Shown: positions 34,148 to 44,291, counted from the stretch's first letter. The stretch is 64,000 nucleotides of DNA from Chloroflexi bacterium 44-23 (GCA_001899005.1 MKUW01000021.1:124001-188000); one strand, 5' to 3'. Notes: a model not told the origin generated them from the letters alone. Translations and numbers: made by a program.

Positions 34148-34161
34148 ACCAGGAGTAAAAA

Positions 34162-34557
34162 ATGAACTTCATGTGGAAATTGACAGGAGTCTTACTAATT
34201 TTTGCACTTTTGCTGGCTGGTTGCAGTAATACTATTGTGCAACCGCAGGAATCGACCTCAAAGACCGTAGAAATTACGATGGAGACCAACTCTCCCACAC
34301 CAACGGTTGGGCTAAATGAGCTAATCATAAATCTTAGAAATGAAAAAAATCAACCAATAACAGGCGCCAATGTAGATATTAGCGCGGACCACAGTGAAAT
34401 GAGCGGCATGACTATGAACGGAGTGGCAACTGAACAAGAAAATGGCAATTATGCAATTACAGCAGATTTTAGCATGTCTGGGATGTGGAAAATAACTATT
34501 GTTGTTCAGAAGGAAGGGATTGAATACAAAAAAGTTTTAGACCTAAAAATTCAATAG
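34162..34557 (+). CDS. YtkA-like lipoprotein
   Basis: 131 aa. Lipobox 'LLIFALLLAGC'. The C-terminal 80 residues form a YtkA-type beta domain ('LIINLRNEKNQPITGANVDI', with Met-rich 'HSEMSGMTMNG' and 'FSMSGMWKITI'). Such domains are associated with copper delivery proteins. It is co-transcribed with the multicopper oxidase. Met and His residues could carry Cu+ at the surface (inference). Confidence 0.85.
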   Translation: MNFMWKLTGVLLIFALLLAGCSNTIVQPQESTSKTVEITMETNSPTPTVGLNELIINLRNEKNQPITGANVDISADHSEMSGMTMNGVATEQENGNYAITADFSMSGMWKITIVVQKEGIEYKKVLDLKIQ

Positions 34558-34573
34558 CTTCATATTTAATAAA

Positions 34574-34610
34574 TGTTAATAAGCGCCTAACCACTTGGCA
34601 CTTATTAACA
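34574..34610. repeat. 14-bp imperfect inverted repeat
   Basis: tgttaataagcgcc and ggcacttattaaca pair with one mismatch around a 9-nt loop. It lies 17 bp past the YtkA-like stop and 20 bp before the next start. There is no T tract, so it may be a processing hairpin or operator rather than a terminator. Confidence 0.55.
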
Positions 34611-34629
34611 GGAATTCGAGTAACTCAGT

Positions 34630-35412
34630 ATGGCTTCCCTTATAAATGGTTCTTCATTAACTTTAAAAAAATCCGATCAATTTGTACATTGGTTGGGCCG
34701 TCATTGGGTTTTGGTATTTAGTTTGTTATTTGGACTTTACGTTTTGACACCTTTCCTTGCACCAGTGTTTATGGCTGCTGGTTTTTCTATTCCCGCAAAA
34801 GCAATCTATTGGTTTTATTCTTTCTTTTGCCATCAATTACCGCAAAGGTCCTATTTTTTATTTGGCAATAATATTTCTTATAGCCTTTCGGAAATACGTA
34901 CTGTTTGGCAAGATAGCGGTAATATCATCTTATTGAGACAATTTACAGGCAATTCACAAATGGGTTGGAAAGTGGCTTGGTCGGATCGAATGGTATCAAT
35001 GTATACCAGTATTTGGATTTTCATCATCGTATGGGGCTTATTAAAGAAAAAAATAAAACCTATACCTTGGTGGGGTCTGGCCTTATTCATATTACCAATG
35101 GCGATTGATGGAACATCACACATGATCAGTGATTTTGCGGGTATAGGTCAGGGATTCAGAGATTCAAATGCTTGGTTAGCAGCAATAACAAATCATAAAT
35201 TTGCACTCTCCTTTTATGTAGGTGATGCCTGGGGATCCTTTAATGCCTGGATGAGACTGATCAGTGGTGTTTTGTTCGGTCTGGGAATCGTCTGGTTTAG
35301 TTTCCCTTACCTTGAAGAGTCTTTTATAAATTCAACCAAAATAGTGGAGTATAAAACTCAATATCAGTCTCTACTAAACAAAGAAAAAGAACGCCTGACT
35401 GATGGAGCATAA
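34630..35412 (+). CDS. DUF2085 membrane protein
   Basis: 260 aa, about five TM helices. DUF2085 landmarks: 'YSFFCHQLPQRSYFLFG', 'GWKVAWSDRMVSMYTSI' and 'PMAIDGTSHM'. Members are membrane proteins with conserved Cys-His and Asp residues; function unknown. The longer length comes from an insert around 'HMISDFAGIGQGFRDSNAW'. It lies between the copper oxidase genes and the second NarL regulator. No obvious Shine-Dalgarno before ATG 34630. Confidence 0.8.
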   Translation: MASLINGSSLTLKKSDQFVHWLGRHWVLVFSLLFGLYVLTPFLAPVFMAAGFSIPAKAIYWFYSFFCHQLPQRSYFLFGNNISYSLSEIRTVWQDSGNIILLRQFTGNSQMGWKVAWSDRMVSMYTSIWIFIIVWGLLKKKIKPIPWWGLALFILPMAIDGTSHMISDFAGIGQGFRDSNAWLAAITNHKFALSFYVGDAWGSFNAWMRLISGVLFGLGIVWFSFPYLEESFINSTKIVEYKTQYQSLLNKEKERLTDGA

Positions 35413-35475
35413 ACAATAGCGTTTTCACTGAGATGTATCAAGTTTTACATGGCATTCAGAATTAGAAGGAAAATA

Positions 35476-36159
35476 ATGGATATAGAAAATCGATCATTAA
35501 ACTCAGTGATTAAAGTTATTTTAGCAGACGATCATGCTGTTGTGAGGTCAGGGACTCATCAATTTTTAGAGCAAGCCAGAGATATTCAGGTTATCGGAGA
35601 AGCATCCGATGGCGAAATGGCTTTGACGATGGTTGAACGGATGAAGCCCGATGTCGCTGTTTTGGATATTCAGATGCCCAAAATGAGTGGGATTCAAGTT
35701 TCAAGGGAGATTCAAGCCAGGAAGCTGCCGGTTGCTGTGCTAATTCTTACGTCATATGACGATGCCCCATATATAACTGCGGTAATGAAAACCGGTGCGA
35801 ATGGCTATGTTCTTAAAACAGCTTCGCCTGAAGAGATCATCAACGCTGTTCGGAAAGTTTATCGGGGAAAGTCCGTTTTAGATGGTACGATCTTATCCAA
35901 AATAGTCGCCAACATTGCAGAAACAAATGAAACCCCGGTTTATGAAAATTTGACTGAACGAGAAATGGAAGTTTTAGCGTTGGTCGCAAAAGGATTGACC
36001 AACCGTTTAATTGGTTTTGAATTACAGATCAGTGATCGTACAGTTCAAGGGCATATTTCGCGTATCTTCGCGAAACTGCAAGTCAACAGTCGAACAGAAG
36101 CTGTAATTCGTGGTTTATCCCTTGGGTGGATCGAGCTTCCTGAAACATTCAATGAATAA
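35476..36159 (+). CDS. NarL/FixJ-family response regulator (orphan paralog)
   Basis: 227 aa from ATG 35476, behind AAGGA; the track start at 35449 has none. Receiver: 'VILADDHAVVRSGTHQFLEQ', Asp in 'VAVLDIQMPKMSG', Lys in 'YVLKTASPEE'. HTH: 'LTEREMEVLALVAKGLTNRLIGFELQISDRTVQGHI'. It is a paralog of the regulator at 27011 but has no kinase beside it, so it may share the kinase at 27666. Its position just before the CopA gene makes copper control possible. Confidence 0.93.
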   Translation: MDIENRSLNSVIKVILADDHAVVRSGTHQFLEQARDIQVIGEASDGEMALTMVERMKPDVAVLDIQMPKMSGIQVSREIQARKLPVAVLILTSYDDAPYITAVMKTGANGYVLKTASPEEIINAVRKVYRGKSVLDGTILSKIVANIAETNETPVYENLTEREMEVLALVAKGLTNRLIGFELQISDRTVQGHISRIFAKLQVNSRTEAVIRGLSLGWIELPETFNE

Positions 36160-36323
36160 ACCTACAAAATCGGAATTCTTCCCCTCCTTTCATTGCCGAA
36201 TTACTTCTATTTCATAATAAGCATAACCGCCTATTTTCAGCAAGCTGATTGACTTAGCAATACCCTCGCAATTTTGCGCTGTTCAATCATCTTTTCATAC
36301 GCTACGATTAAATAAATATTTTG

Positions 36324-36345
36324 TACCCCTTCCTTAATTTGGGGG
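36324..36345. promoter_or_regulatory. Possible metalloregulator operator upstream of copA
   Basis: tacccc, 11 bp, ggggg forms a GC-rich dyad in an AT-rich 241-bp gap, 56 bp before the copA ATG. GC-rich dyads of this kind precede copper genes controlled by CsoR- or MerR-type repressors. No such regulator is encoded nearby. The rest of the gap shows nothing else firm. Confidence 0.35.
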
Positions 36346-36400
36346 CTCCTCGAATTATTAAATTGGTACAAAAAATCTTTTTCATGCAAGAGGTGATTTC

Positions 36401-39061
36401 ATGGTACGAGATCCGGTTTGTGGTATGGAAATTAAACCCGAAGAGGCTATTGCAACTCGCAAATTAGATGGTAAGGAGTTTTACTTCTGTTCAGAAAGTT
36501 GTATAAAGAAATATGATGCAAATCCGCACCAATACATACAAAATTCAAGCAAACCTGCCGGTTCCGCGAATACTGGCTTTAATCCAAACTCTGCTTCACT
36601 GCAAATCGAATTGCCCATAATTGGGTTCGCGAAAGAAGGGCAACCGGGCAGAGCTTTGATCCATTCTGCTTTTAATAAAATGGCAGGAATTGAGCGAGTT
36701 GTCGCAAATCCGATTGAAGAAGTTGTTATGGTGGAATATGATCCCAAAGCTATTCAAATTATGGATATTGTCAATACGATCAAGAAAACCGGATATCAGG
36801 TCGGCGGTGCGCAAAAAAGAATTGGCATTGAAAGTATTCGTTGTTCTTCCTGCGTGGGATTTATCGAAAATGAACTTAAGATAACCCCAGGTGTGTTAAA
36901 TGCCTCAATCAATCTCGCTACTCAGGAAGCGACTGTTGACTACTTGCCCGAACAAACTTCATTGGAAAAGCTAAATTCTGCCATCGAAAGTTGGGGTTAT
37001 AAAACTCAATCTGCGGTAAGTGATATGCCGGTTGACCAACAAGAAGCCGCTCATGACAAAGAATATCGACGTTTGATGAAGAAATTTTGGTTCGCAGCAC
37101 TCATTTCCATTCCCGTACTGATCACAGCCTATCCTCAATTTATTCCAATCGTACGAGATTGGTCAATGGAAACACTACGATTGACTTGGTTTGGAACAGC
37201 ATTGTTGACGTTACCCGTTTTATTCTGGTCAGGCAGCGATTTTTTCAGCGGGGCCTGGGTTGCATTAAAACACAGGGCTGCCAATATGAACACACTGATT
37301 GCATTAGGTACAGGGGCAGCCTGGTTGTACTCAACTTTTGCAATCCTTTTTCCTCAAATTTTTCCTGAAGGTACATCTGAACCTTTTTTCGATGTGGTTT
37401 CAGTTGTTATCGCGCTGGTGGTTCTCGGACAGGCATTGGAGCTGCGTGCAAAAGGTAGAACAAGCGAGGCGATCAAAAAACTGATGGGATTACAAGCCAA
37501 GACCGCTCGCGTAATACGTAATGACGTAGAAATGGATATTCCGGTAGAAGAAGTGCTAGTTGGGGATATCGTGCAGGTACGTCCGGGTGAAAAAGTGCCG
37601 GTTGACGGAATTATCATAGAAGGTAGTTCAGCAGTAGATGAATCAATGTTAACTGGCGAAAGCTTGCCAGTCTCAAAGAAGACAGGTGATGAAGTTATCG
37701 GGGCTACATTAAATAAAACCGGTGCGTTCAAATTCCGAACAACCAAGGTTGGAAAAGACACTGCCCTGGCTCAAATCGTCAAAATGGTTCAGGACGCCCA
37801 AAACAGCAAGGCACCCATAGCGCGTCTGGCAGATACCATTTCAGGCTTCTTTGTGCCTATTGTAATGATTTTGGCAATTATTACTTTCGTAATCTGGTTT
37901 GATTTTGGACCTCAACCACAACTCGTTTACGCTCTTGTCACCGCTGTATCCGTGCTGATAATTGCCTGTCCTTGCGCACTTGGACTGGCTACTCCAATGA
38001 GTCTGATGGTGGGAATAGGAAAAGGTGCTGAAAATGGTATTCTAATTCGTTCCGGGGAGGCATTGCAAACTGCCCAGGCTATCAAGACTGTTGTATTGGA
38101 CAAAACCGGAACAATTACCAAAGGCAAACCGGAACTGACTGATATTGTAATCGTTCCCCAACAAACTACTATTCAGAAAAATGAACTTCTGAAATTAGCC
38201 GCTTCAGTAGAAACTGTGAGTGAGCACCCATTAGCTGAAGCTATTGTGGAAGGAGCAAAAAACGAAGGTATTTCACTTAGCAAGCCGGAAAATTTTGAGG
38301 CGATTCCGGGATATGGTGTGATTGCTTCTGTTGATCGACGACAGGTAGCCCTTGGGAACTTAAAAATGATGAACCGCCAGAACGTTGTTTTAGGAGATCT
38401 AGAATCTTTATCTGAAATACTTGCCAATAATGGTAAAACTCCTATGTTTGTTGCAATAGACGGGTTGGCTGCCGGCATCATTGCAGTAGCAGATACCGTC
38501 AAAGAAGATTCAAAAGAAGCCATAGCTGCTCTGCATCAAATGGGAATTGAAGTTGTGATGATTACCGGTGATAATCGCCGTACTGCGGAAGCAATTGCAC
38601 GGCAGGTCGGCGTTGATCGGGTACTGGCTGAGGTATTACCGGAGGATAAAGCACATAATGTCCACCTGTTGCAAGCTGAAGGTAAAAAAGTGGCTATGGT
38701 TGGTGATGGAATTAATGATGCTCCTGCTTTGGCACAGGCGGATGTTGGTCTGGCAATTGGTACAGGAACCGATGTTGCCATTGAGGCATCGGATATTACC
38801 CTAATTAAGGGAAGCCTAAAAGGTGTCGCTACTGCCATTGAGGTCAGCCGAGCAACCATGCGAAATATCAAACAAAATCTGGTGGGTGCATTTATTTATA
38901 ATGCTTTAGGCGTCCCGATTGCAATGGGAGTATTGTTCCCCTTCTTTGGCGTACTGCTTAGCCCTTTACTGGCAGGTGCAGCGATGGCATTTTCATCCGT
39001 TACAGTCGTTAGTAACGCCAATCGACTGCGCAGTTTCCGCCCAAAATTACATACGAAATGA
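36401..39061 (+). CDS. copA: Copper-exporting P1B-1 ATPase with N-terminal YHS domain
   Basis: 886 aa. Domains: YHS (1-45, 'RDPVCGMEI', 'FYFCSESC'); a HMA fold without Cys (about 65-130); a HMA with CxxC ('[13 protein letters not shown]', about 147); eight TM helices. Ion site '[10 protein letters not shown]' in TM6, TM7 'YNALGVP' and TM8 '[14 protein letters not shown]' define Cu+ (P1B-1). Catalytic 'DKTGTITKG', 'TGES' and '[10 protein letters not shown]' are intact. It pumps Cu+ out of the cytosol. The Cys-less HMA repeat is degenerate. A thioredoxin-fold protein and a cupredoxin follow in the operon (7-bp gap, then 4-bp overlap). Confidence 0.96.
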   Translation: MVRDPVCGMEIKPEEAIATRKLDGKEFYFCSESCIKKYDANPHQYIQNSSKPAGSANTGFNPNSASLQIELPIIGFAKEGQPGRALIHSAFNKMAGIERVVANPIEEVVMVEYDPKAIQIMDIVNTIKKTGYQVGGAQKRIGIESIRCSSCVGFIENELKITPGVLNASINLATQEATVDYLPEQTSLEKLNSAIESWGYKTQSAVSDMPVDQQEAAHDKEYRRLMKKFWFAALISIPVLITAYPQFIPIVRDWSMETLRLTWFGTALLTLPVLFWSGSDFFSGAWVALKHRAANMNTLIALGTGAAWLYSTFAILFPQIFPEGTSEPFFDVVSVVIALVVLGQALELRAKGRTSEAIKKLMGLQAKTARVIRNDVEMDIPVEEVLVGDIVQVRPGEKVPVDGIIIEGSSAVDESMLTGESLPVSKKTGDEVIGATLNKTGAFKFRTTKVGKDTALAQIVKMVQDAQNSKAPIARLADTISGFFVPIVMILAIITFVIWFDFGPQPQLVYALVTAVSVLIIACPCALGLATPMSLMVGIGKGAENGILIRSGEALQTAQAIKTVVLDKTGTITKGKPELTDIVIVPQQTTIQKNELLKLAASVETVSEHPLAEAIVEGAKNEGISLSKPENFEAIPGYGVIASVDRRQVALGNLKMMNRQNVVLGDLESLSEILANNGKTPMFVAIDGLAAGIIAVADTVKEDSKEAIAALHQMGIEVVMITGDNRRTAEAIARQVGVDRVLAEVLPEDKAHNVHLLQAEGKKVAMVGDGINDAPALAQADVGLAIGTGTDVAIEASDITLIKGSLKGVATAIEVSRATMRNIKQNLVGAFIYNALGVPIAMGVLFPFFGVLLSPLLAGAAMAFSSVTVVSNANRLRSFRPKLHTK

Positions 39062-39068
39062 GGTAAAA

Positions 39069-39395
39069 ATGGAAATTCAATTACTTTACTTTGAGGACTG
39101 TCCTTCATGGCAAAACGCACTATCGAACCTGCGTACAGTGCTGAAAGAAATTGATTTGAATATTGAAATCAATCTACGTGAAGTGAAATCAGATAAAGAA
39201 GCGCAGGAGACAAAATTCCTCGGATCGCCCTCTTTCCAATTAAATGGTCAGGATTTCTGGCATGAAGAAAGACAATCTTATTGGATGAACTGCCGGGTTT
39301 ATATAACTCCTGAGGGCTTGAAAGGTTGGCCTACCATAGAAATACTTCGTCAAAAATTGGTGGAACTAATCACAGATAAGGAAAATATAAAATGA
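39069..39395 (+). CDS. Thioredoxin-fold small protein
   Basis: 108 aa. ATG 39069 has a gaggt site overlapping the copA stop; the track's longer frame (38919) lies inside copA. 'LLYFEDCPSWQNALSNL' begins a thioredoxin-like fold with a single Cys where CxxC is usual; 'SPSFQLNGQDFWHEER' and 'CRVYITPEGLKGWPTIEIL' follow. Similar short proteins turn up near metal-resistance genes, and Cys or Sec variants of such folds are known. Likely a metal- or thiol-binding helper for CopA; reaction unknown. Confidence 0.72.
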   Translation: MEIQLLYFEDCPSWQNALSNLRTVLKEIDLNIEINLREVKSDKEAQETKFLGSPSFQLNGQDFWHEERQSYWMNCRVYITPEGLKGWPTIEILRQKLVELITDKENIK

Positions 39396-39769
39396 ACACA
39401 ATTCAAATTGCAGTTAGCCTTGGAGGACTTGTCCTAAGTTTATTTATCGTTTGGTTTTTTTGGTTAGCACCAAAAGGGCAAATGCGGGTTTCAGCCAGTT
39501 CCAGCGGTGTTCAGGAAGTAGCCATCTCAGTAAAAGGCGGTTATACCCCTGATATTATCGTGGTCAAAGCCGGTCAGCCGCTTCGAATGCGTTTTACGCG
39601 CCAAGAGAGTTCTTCCTGTTCTGAAATGGTGCTTTTACCGGACTTTAACCAAAGTGCAAAATTGCCGGAAGGTGAGGAAGTATCCATTGAATTTACCCCT
39701 GAAAAACCCGGCGAGTATGGGTTTCAATGCCAGATGGGAATGCTGCGCGGAAAGTTGATCGTAGAGTAA
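39392..39769 (+). CDS. Membrane-anchored cupredoxin-like protein
   Basis: 125 aa. N-terminal TM helix ('VSLGGLVLSLFIVWFFWL'), then a single cupredoxin-type domain: 'GYTPDIIVVKAGQPLRMRFTR', 'CSEMVLLPDF', 'EKPGEYGFQCQMGMLRGKL'. Copper ligands may be Cys in 'SSCSEM', Cys in 'FQCQMGM' and nearby Met. Its start overlaps the preceding stop (ATGA), so it is coupled. Its likely role is to accept the Cu+ exported by CopA. Confidence 0.85.
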   Translation: MNTIQIAVSLGGLVLSLFIVWFFWLAPKGQMRVSASSSGVQEVAISVKGGYTPDIIVVKAGQPLRMRFTRQESSSCSEMVLLPDFNQSAKLPEGEEVSIEFTPEKPGEYGFQCQMGMLRGKLIVE

Positions 39770-39799
39770 GCATATTTAATAAATAATTTGGCAATCATC

Positions 39800-39853
39800 T
39801 TTACAATAACTTCACATATCCTTTATAAGGTGTTTGAACTTAATGGGTAAGAT
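39800..39853 (+). promoter_or_regulatory. Promoter with four tandem 11-bp repeats (regulon site B)
   Basis: TTTACAATAAC, TTCACATATCC, TTTATAAGGTG and TTTGAACTTAA are head to tail; 4 bp later comes TAAGAT as -10 (39848-39853). First repeat to -10 is 48 bp, as in sites A, C and D. It drives the DUF302 gene at 39981. Confidence 0.8.
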
Positions 39854-39980
39854 GAAGATGTAACAGGCATCTTTTTAATAAATATAGAATTGGTGTTTTC
39901 GGATGGTCACATACCTTAACACACCACCTTTATTGAGAAGATACGCAAACCATGTACTAATCGAACAGGAGAAATTAATT

Positions 39981-40388
39981 ATGAAAAAAACATCAGAAAA
40001 TTTTGCTTACTACACAGTACTTAATATGGATCACGAACAAGCCGTAGAAAAAGTCACTGCAGCACTTAAGGAAGAAGGCTTTGGTGTATTAACTAATATT
40101 GATATGCAAGCAACCCTTAAACAGAAGTTGGACGTCGATTTCAGAAAGTATGCTATTCTAGGCGCCTGTAATCCACCACTGGCTCACCAATCACTCAAAA
40201 CCCAATTAAACATAGGGCTTCTGCTGCCATGCAATGTGATCGTATATGAGGAAGACAACGGCAGTGTCGTCGAAATACTAGACCCGATAAAAATGATGAA
40301 AGTGGCTGAAAACCCAGACTTAGAGCCTGTTGCTCAGGATGCACAAAGCCGATTGCAGCGTGTGATCAAAACTTTGAAAAATGAGTAA
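39981..40388 (+). CDS. DUF302 protein
   Basis: 135 aa from ATG 39981 (AGGAG 9 bp upstream). DUF302 landmarks: 'KVTAALKEEGFGVLTNIDM', 'YAILGACNPPLAHQSLKTQ', 'IGLLLPCNVIVYEED'. Two Cys sit in those last phrases. Members are small cytosolic dimers found beside metal and sulfur genes; activity is unknown. It is transcribed from a four-repeat promoter shared with the SHOCT and BON genes and lies between the two copper ATPases. Confidence 0.9.
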   Translation: MKKTSENFAYYTVLNMDHEQAVEKVTAALKEEGFGVLTNIDMQATLKQKLDVDFRKYAILGACNPPLAHQSLKTQLNIGLLLPCNVIVYEEDNGSVVEILDPIKMMKVAENPDLEPVAQDAQSRLQRVIKTLKNE

Positions 40389-40651
40389 AAAAGACAAATT
40401 TATCTTTTCAGACGAAACTATTATCAAAAAAAACTAAACACTAAATTTTATTGGGATTCCAATTTGCCTGTCTAAGCAAAAAACTTCAGGCTTGCGGATA
40501 CCGATTTAGAGCAGCAATAATTTTTTTACAAATGTAAGAGGTGAAAAATCCTATATAGAGGGTTTAAATCAGAAAGTAAAAGGTATAAAATGAACTTAAT
40601 GGGATTAATAATTTATAAAATTTCGTAATCTAATCTTTTCAGGAGGAAAAA

Positions 40652-42805
40652 ATGGATGAAACACACAATCATAAACACGGTAACCATAACAATACCGATG
40701 TGGGTTTAAATAATACAAAAGAAATACCTTCACATCAACTGAATCACAATACTCATTCCGAAGGTCATGAAAATCTCGAATCACATAAGAAGCATGATGG
40801 TGGTCAGGACCACAGCGCCCATGTGGATCATAGTGGGCATGAGCAAATGTTCCGTAAGAAGTTTTGGGTCTCACTCATACTTTCGATCCCCGTATTAATT
40901 TTCAGCTCTTCAATTCAGACCTGGTTGGGTTACAGCGTGCCGGAATTTCCAGGCAGCACCTGGATCACCCCAGTCTTTGCAGTTATTGTCTTCTTATATG
41001 GCGGAATGCCCTTCTTACAAATGGCAGTTCCCGAAATAAAAAATCGCCAACCTGGTATGATGACCCTGATTTCACTGGCAATCAGTGTGGCTTTCGTTTA
41101 CAGCGTAGCGGCGCTGTTCCTACCTACCAGTGTCACTTTCTTTTGGGAACTGGTCACCCTGATCGACATTATGCTCTTAGGGCATTGGATCGAAATGCGC
41201 AGTATACGACAGGCTTCCGGAGCTTTGAATGAATTAGCACGCTTAATGCCAGACACAGCCGAAAGGATTCTGTCAGATGGCAAAACTGAAACCATCTCGG
41301 TAAATCAATTAAAGAATGATGATGTAGTTCTTGTCCGCCCAGGCACGAACGTACCGGCAGATGGTAAGGTGCAAGAAGGTGAATCGGATGTCAATGAAGC
41401 CATGCTTACCGGGGAATCTATGCCCGTGAAAAAGCAGAATGGGGATAAGGTAATCGCCGGGACAATTAATGGAGATGGCAGCCTGCGGGTAAAAATAACT
41501 GCCACCGGCGACGAAACGGCTCTGGCAGGTATTATGCGCCTGGTAGAGCAGGCACAACAAAGTAAATCCAATACCCAGATTTTGGCAGACAAAGCTGCCG
41601 GATGGTTATTCTATATAGCTTTGGGTGTGGCCGCATTAACCACAGTTGCATGGACGATCGCCGTCGGGTTTAATGTGGAAGTTATTGCCCGTGTTGCAAC
41701 TGTCCTTGTTATCGCCTGTCCGCATGCCTTGGGGCTTGCAGTACCTCTGGTTGTAGCAATTACAACTGCAATGGGTGCCCGAAATGGTATTTTAGTTAGG
41801 GATCGTCTAGCGCTTGAAAAAGCCCGCAAGATTAACATGATCGTTTTTGATAAAACCGGCACGCTCACCGAAGGCGAGTTTGGCGTTGTCGCGATTAAAA
41901 CTGTTGAGGATGTAACTAATGCAGAAGCATTAGCATTGACAGCCGCAATTGAGGGCGACTCAGAACACACTATCGCCCGTGGAATTCGCAAATCTGCTAA
42001 TGAAAGGCAGCTTTCTATACCGGACATCTCAGGTTTTGAAGCTATCAAGGGACGTGGTGTAAAAGCTGTTTATGAAGGTCATCCTGTATACGTCGGTGGT
42101 CCCCGCTTGTTAGAAATGCTCAAAATTGAACTTCCCAAAGATATTGCTGAATTCGAACATCAAGCCAGTCTAAAAGGTCAAAGCGTTATAAACCTGGTTG
42201 AAGAAGGTACAAAGGGACCGCGTGTACTGGCTGCTTTCGCCTTGGCAGATGTTATCCGGACAGAAAGCAAGGCTGCCATTCAAAAACTACACGAGATGAA
42301 TATTGAAGTAGCTATGTTGACTGGTGACAGCCAGGCAGTAGCAAAAGCCGTTGCAGATGAGCTTGGTATTGACACATATTTCGCTGAAGTTTTGCCGGAA
42401 CATAAAGATCAGAAGATCATGGAACTTCAAAAACAGGGAAAAAGTGTTGCAATGGTTGGCGATGGCGTTAACGATGCGCCGGCACTCACGCGTGCAGATG
42501 TTGGTATTGCCATTGGCAGTGGAACGGATGTAGCCATTGAATCAGCAGGCATTATCCTGGTAAAGAGTAATCCCATGGATGTGGTTAAGATATTCGACCT
42601 TAGTCGGGCTAGTTACAGAAAAATGATTCAGAACCTGATCTGGGCAGCGGGATACAATATTGTTGCCTTACCATTGGCTGCCGGCGTTTTAGCGCCAATT
42701 GGTATCCTTCTCTCTCCCGCTATGGGCGCTGTACTGATGTCGTTGAGCACAGTGATTGTTGCCATCAATGCACAATTGCTGCGAGGGCATAAATTAGCAG
42801 CATGA
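40652..42805 (+). CDS. copB: Copper/silver P1B-3 ATPase with His-rich N-terminus
   Basis: 717 aa. The first 75 residues are rich in His, Asn, Glu and Ser ('[11 protein letters not shown]', '[20 protein letters not shown]') and have no CxxC. '[10 protein letters not shown]' in TM6, '[11 protein letters not shown]' and '[13 protein letters not shown]' define the CopB class (P1B-3). 'DKTGTLTEG', 'TGES' and '[10 protein letters not shown]' are intact. It exports Cu or Ag. GGAGG precedes the ATG. A clean terminator follows. It is transcribed separately from CopA and DUF302. Confidence 0.95.
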   Translation: MDETHNHKHGNHNNTDVGLNNTKEIPSHQLNHNTHSEGHENLESHKKHDGGQDHSAHVDHSGHEQMFRKKFWVSLILSIPVLIFSSSIQTWLGYSVPEFPGSTWITPVFAVIVFLYGGMPFLQMAVPEIKNRQPGMMTLISLAISVAFVYSVAALFLPTSVTFFWELVTLIDIMLLGHWIEMRSIRQASGALNELARLMPDTAERILSDGKTETISVNQLKNDDVVLVRPGTNVPADGKVQEGESDVNEAMLTGESMPVKKQNGDKVIAGTINGDGSLRVKITATGDETALAGIMRLVEQAQQSKSNTQILADKAAGWLFYIALGVAALTTVAWTIAVGFNVEVIARVATVLVIACPHALGLAVPLVVAITTAMGARNGILVRDRLALEKARKINMIVFDKTGTLTEGEFGVVAIKTVEDVTNAEALALTAAIEGDSEHTIARGIRKSANERQLSIPDISGFEAIKGRGVKAVYEGHPVYVGGPRLLEMLKIELPKDIAEFEHQASLKGQSVINLVEEGTKGPRVLAAFALADVIRTESKAAIQKLHEMNIEVAMLTGDSQAVAKAVADELGIDTYFAEVLPEHKDQKIMELQKQGKSVAMVGDGVNDAPALTRADVGIAIGSGTDVAIESAGIILVKSNPMDVVKIFDLSRASYRKMIQNLIWAAGYNIVALPLAAGVLAPIGILLSPAMGAVLMSLSTVIVAINAQLLRGHKLAA

Positions 42806-42813
42806 GAATACTA

Positions 42814-42856
42814 AAAGTGAGTGGGATTTAGTTACTATATTCCACTCACTTTATCC
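42814..42856 (+). terminator. Hairpin terminator after copB
   Basis: An 11-bp stem (aaagtgagtgg / ccactcacttt) with a 17-nt loop, 8 bp past the copB stop. The T-rich tail is short. The remaining gap to 43018 shows no feature. Confidence 0.75.
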
Positions 42857-43017
42857 GGTAAATAAAGATTTCAGTTAAAAACTAATCACCGATATTTCGC
42901 CTGAAATCAACTGGAAAAACTGTAAGAATATTATATTTCAAATTTTAACCAATAAATTAGATTTAAGAAAATTGCTGTGTCTATCGCAGGGTTTTATGAT
43001 TATTTTCAACTGAATTA

Positions 43018-43071
43018 TTTACATATTCTTTAAGCAGTCTTCAAATTAGCTTTAAGTTGGAAGCTTATAAT
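43018..43071 (+). promoter_or_regulatory. Promoter with four tandem 11-bp repeats (regulon site C)
   Basis: TTTACATATTC, TTTAAGCAGTC, TTCAAATTAGC and TTTAAGTTGGA, then a 4-bp gap and a perfect TATAAT -10 (43066-43071). The first five bases of each repeat equal those of site D on the minus strand. The downstream gene is a broken SHOCT ORF, yet the promoter is intact. Confidence 0.85.
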
Positions 43072-43111
43072 GAAGTTACAAAAATAGATATATTCATAAA
43101 GGAGAAATAAC

Positions 43112-43308
43112 ATGAGGGGTTTTGACTTGATTTTTACGTTACTTTTTAGTGCCCCGACTTCCTATGCAATAGGTTGGAAATTGGAGATTCTTTTTAAAGA
43201 AAAGTCGTACGGTTATTCTAAAACATTAAAGATTTACTAATAAATCGTTATGAGCGTGGTGAAATTAGTAAAGAAGAATTACAATAATTATTAAGAGATC
43301 TGGAATAA
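43112..43308 (+). pseudogene. Broken SHOCT mini-protein gene
   Basis: AAAGGAG precedes ATG 43112. The first frame ends early (TAA near 43240). Another frame then encodes 'NRYERGEISKEELQ', a stop (TAA), and 'LLRDLE', i.e. a clear SHOCT motif split by a frameshift and a nonsense codon. Compare the intact copies at 2720 and 2978. Its promoter still carries all four regulatory repeats, so decay is probably recent. Sequencing error is an alternative, but two lesions argue against it. Confidence 0.75.
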
Positions 43309-43317
43309 CAAAACAAT

Positions 43318-43980
43318 ATGACAAGCAAACAAAATCAAACATCCGAAATAAATTCTGACAAGCTCAAAAGAAAAACAAATCCAACAGAACGACGTTATGA
43401 TCGGATTGCACCATTTTACGATCTAATGGAATGGATAACCGAACGATCAGTATTTCAGGATTGGCGTAATAAGCTTTGGTCACGTATATCTCCCGGAAAA
43501 ATCATGGAAGTTGGTGTTGGGACAGGAAAGAATATCCCATATTACCCAAAAGGCGCTGAAGTGACAGCTATCGACCTTAGTAAAGGTATGCTAATAAAAG
43601 CTAAAGAAAGGGCGATAACACTAAATATAAAGGTTGATTTGCAACATATGGACGTTCAAAGGATATCCTTCCCTGATAATACTTTTGATACCGCCGTAGC
43701 AACATTTGTATTCTGTTCCGTTCCAAATCCAATCAAAGGGCTCCAGGAATTAAAGAGGGTTATAAAAAAGGATGGAGATATCTGGCTTCTTGAACACGTA
43801 CGGGTTAATAAACCTGTTATCGGCCCCTTAATGGATATAGCAAATCCACTCGTTGTACGTATAATGGGAGCGAATATTAATCGCCAGACTGTGGAAAATG
43901 TAAAAAAGGCGGGTTTACAAATTTTATCTGTAGAAAAATTAAAAGGTAATTTAGTTAAACTTATTCATTGTAAAGTGTAA
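43318..43980 (+). CDS. Class I SAM-dependent methyltransferase
   Basis: 220 aa. SAM motif I 'IMEVGVGTGKNIPYYP', acidic motif II 'AIDLSKGMLIKAKER', then 'DVQRISFPDNTFDTAVATFVFCSVPNP'. The C-terminal 'MDIANPLVVRIMGANIN' recalls UbiE/phospholipid methyltransferases. Substrate unknown. It begins 9 bp after the SHOCT pseudogene and may share its four-repeat promoter. Two more small methyltransferases lie near metal-ATPase genes (44292 and 60001), which may reflect a common task such as membrane lipid modification. Confidence 0.9.
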   Translation: MTSKQNQTSEINSDKLKRKTNPTERRYDRIAPFYDLMEWITERSVFQDWRNKLWSRISPGKIMEVGVGTGKNIPYYPKGAEVTAIDLSKGMLIKAKERAITLNIKVDLQHMDVQRISFPDNTFDTAVATFVFCSVPNPIKGLQELKRVIKKDGDIWLLEHVRVNKPVIGPLMDIANPLVVRIMGANINRQTVENVKKAGLQILSVEKLKGNLVKLIHCKV

Positions 43981-44291
43981 TATCAATAACAATGACCTCA
44001 CACCTGGAACATATTATAAACACTTGTTTAAAAAATTTTCCGAAGAGGGATAATAAAAATTAATAATTGAGACAAGGGGCAAAATTGCCCACTTTGAAAC
44101 AAGCAATTCAGCTCTGTTCGATATTGGAAAACCACTTTAATATATTAACATGAGAAGCAAGAAATACATTGTCTGGCTCTCCGATAATCAGAGATATGTT
44201 TTCAATATGAAAAACGCGAATAACAGAAGACGCTGGATATTTCGAGAGAGGATACTTGTAAAATAACGATTGTTTCTTTCACGAGGTGAAA
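43981..44291. other. 311-bp intergenic gap
   Basis: No gene seen. A small hairpin (gggcaa / ttgccc) is near 44076-44091. A Shine-Dalgarno-like gaggtg precedes the ATG at 44292. No promoter was recognised with confidence. Confidence 0.5.

Noticed and set aside
38919-39068. N-terminal extension of the thioredoxin-fold ORF
   Set aside because: Inside the copA 3' end; ATG 39069 has the ribosome site.
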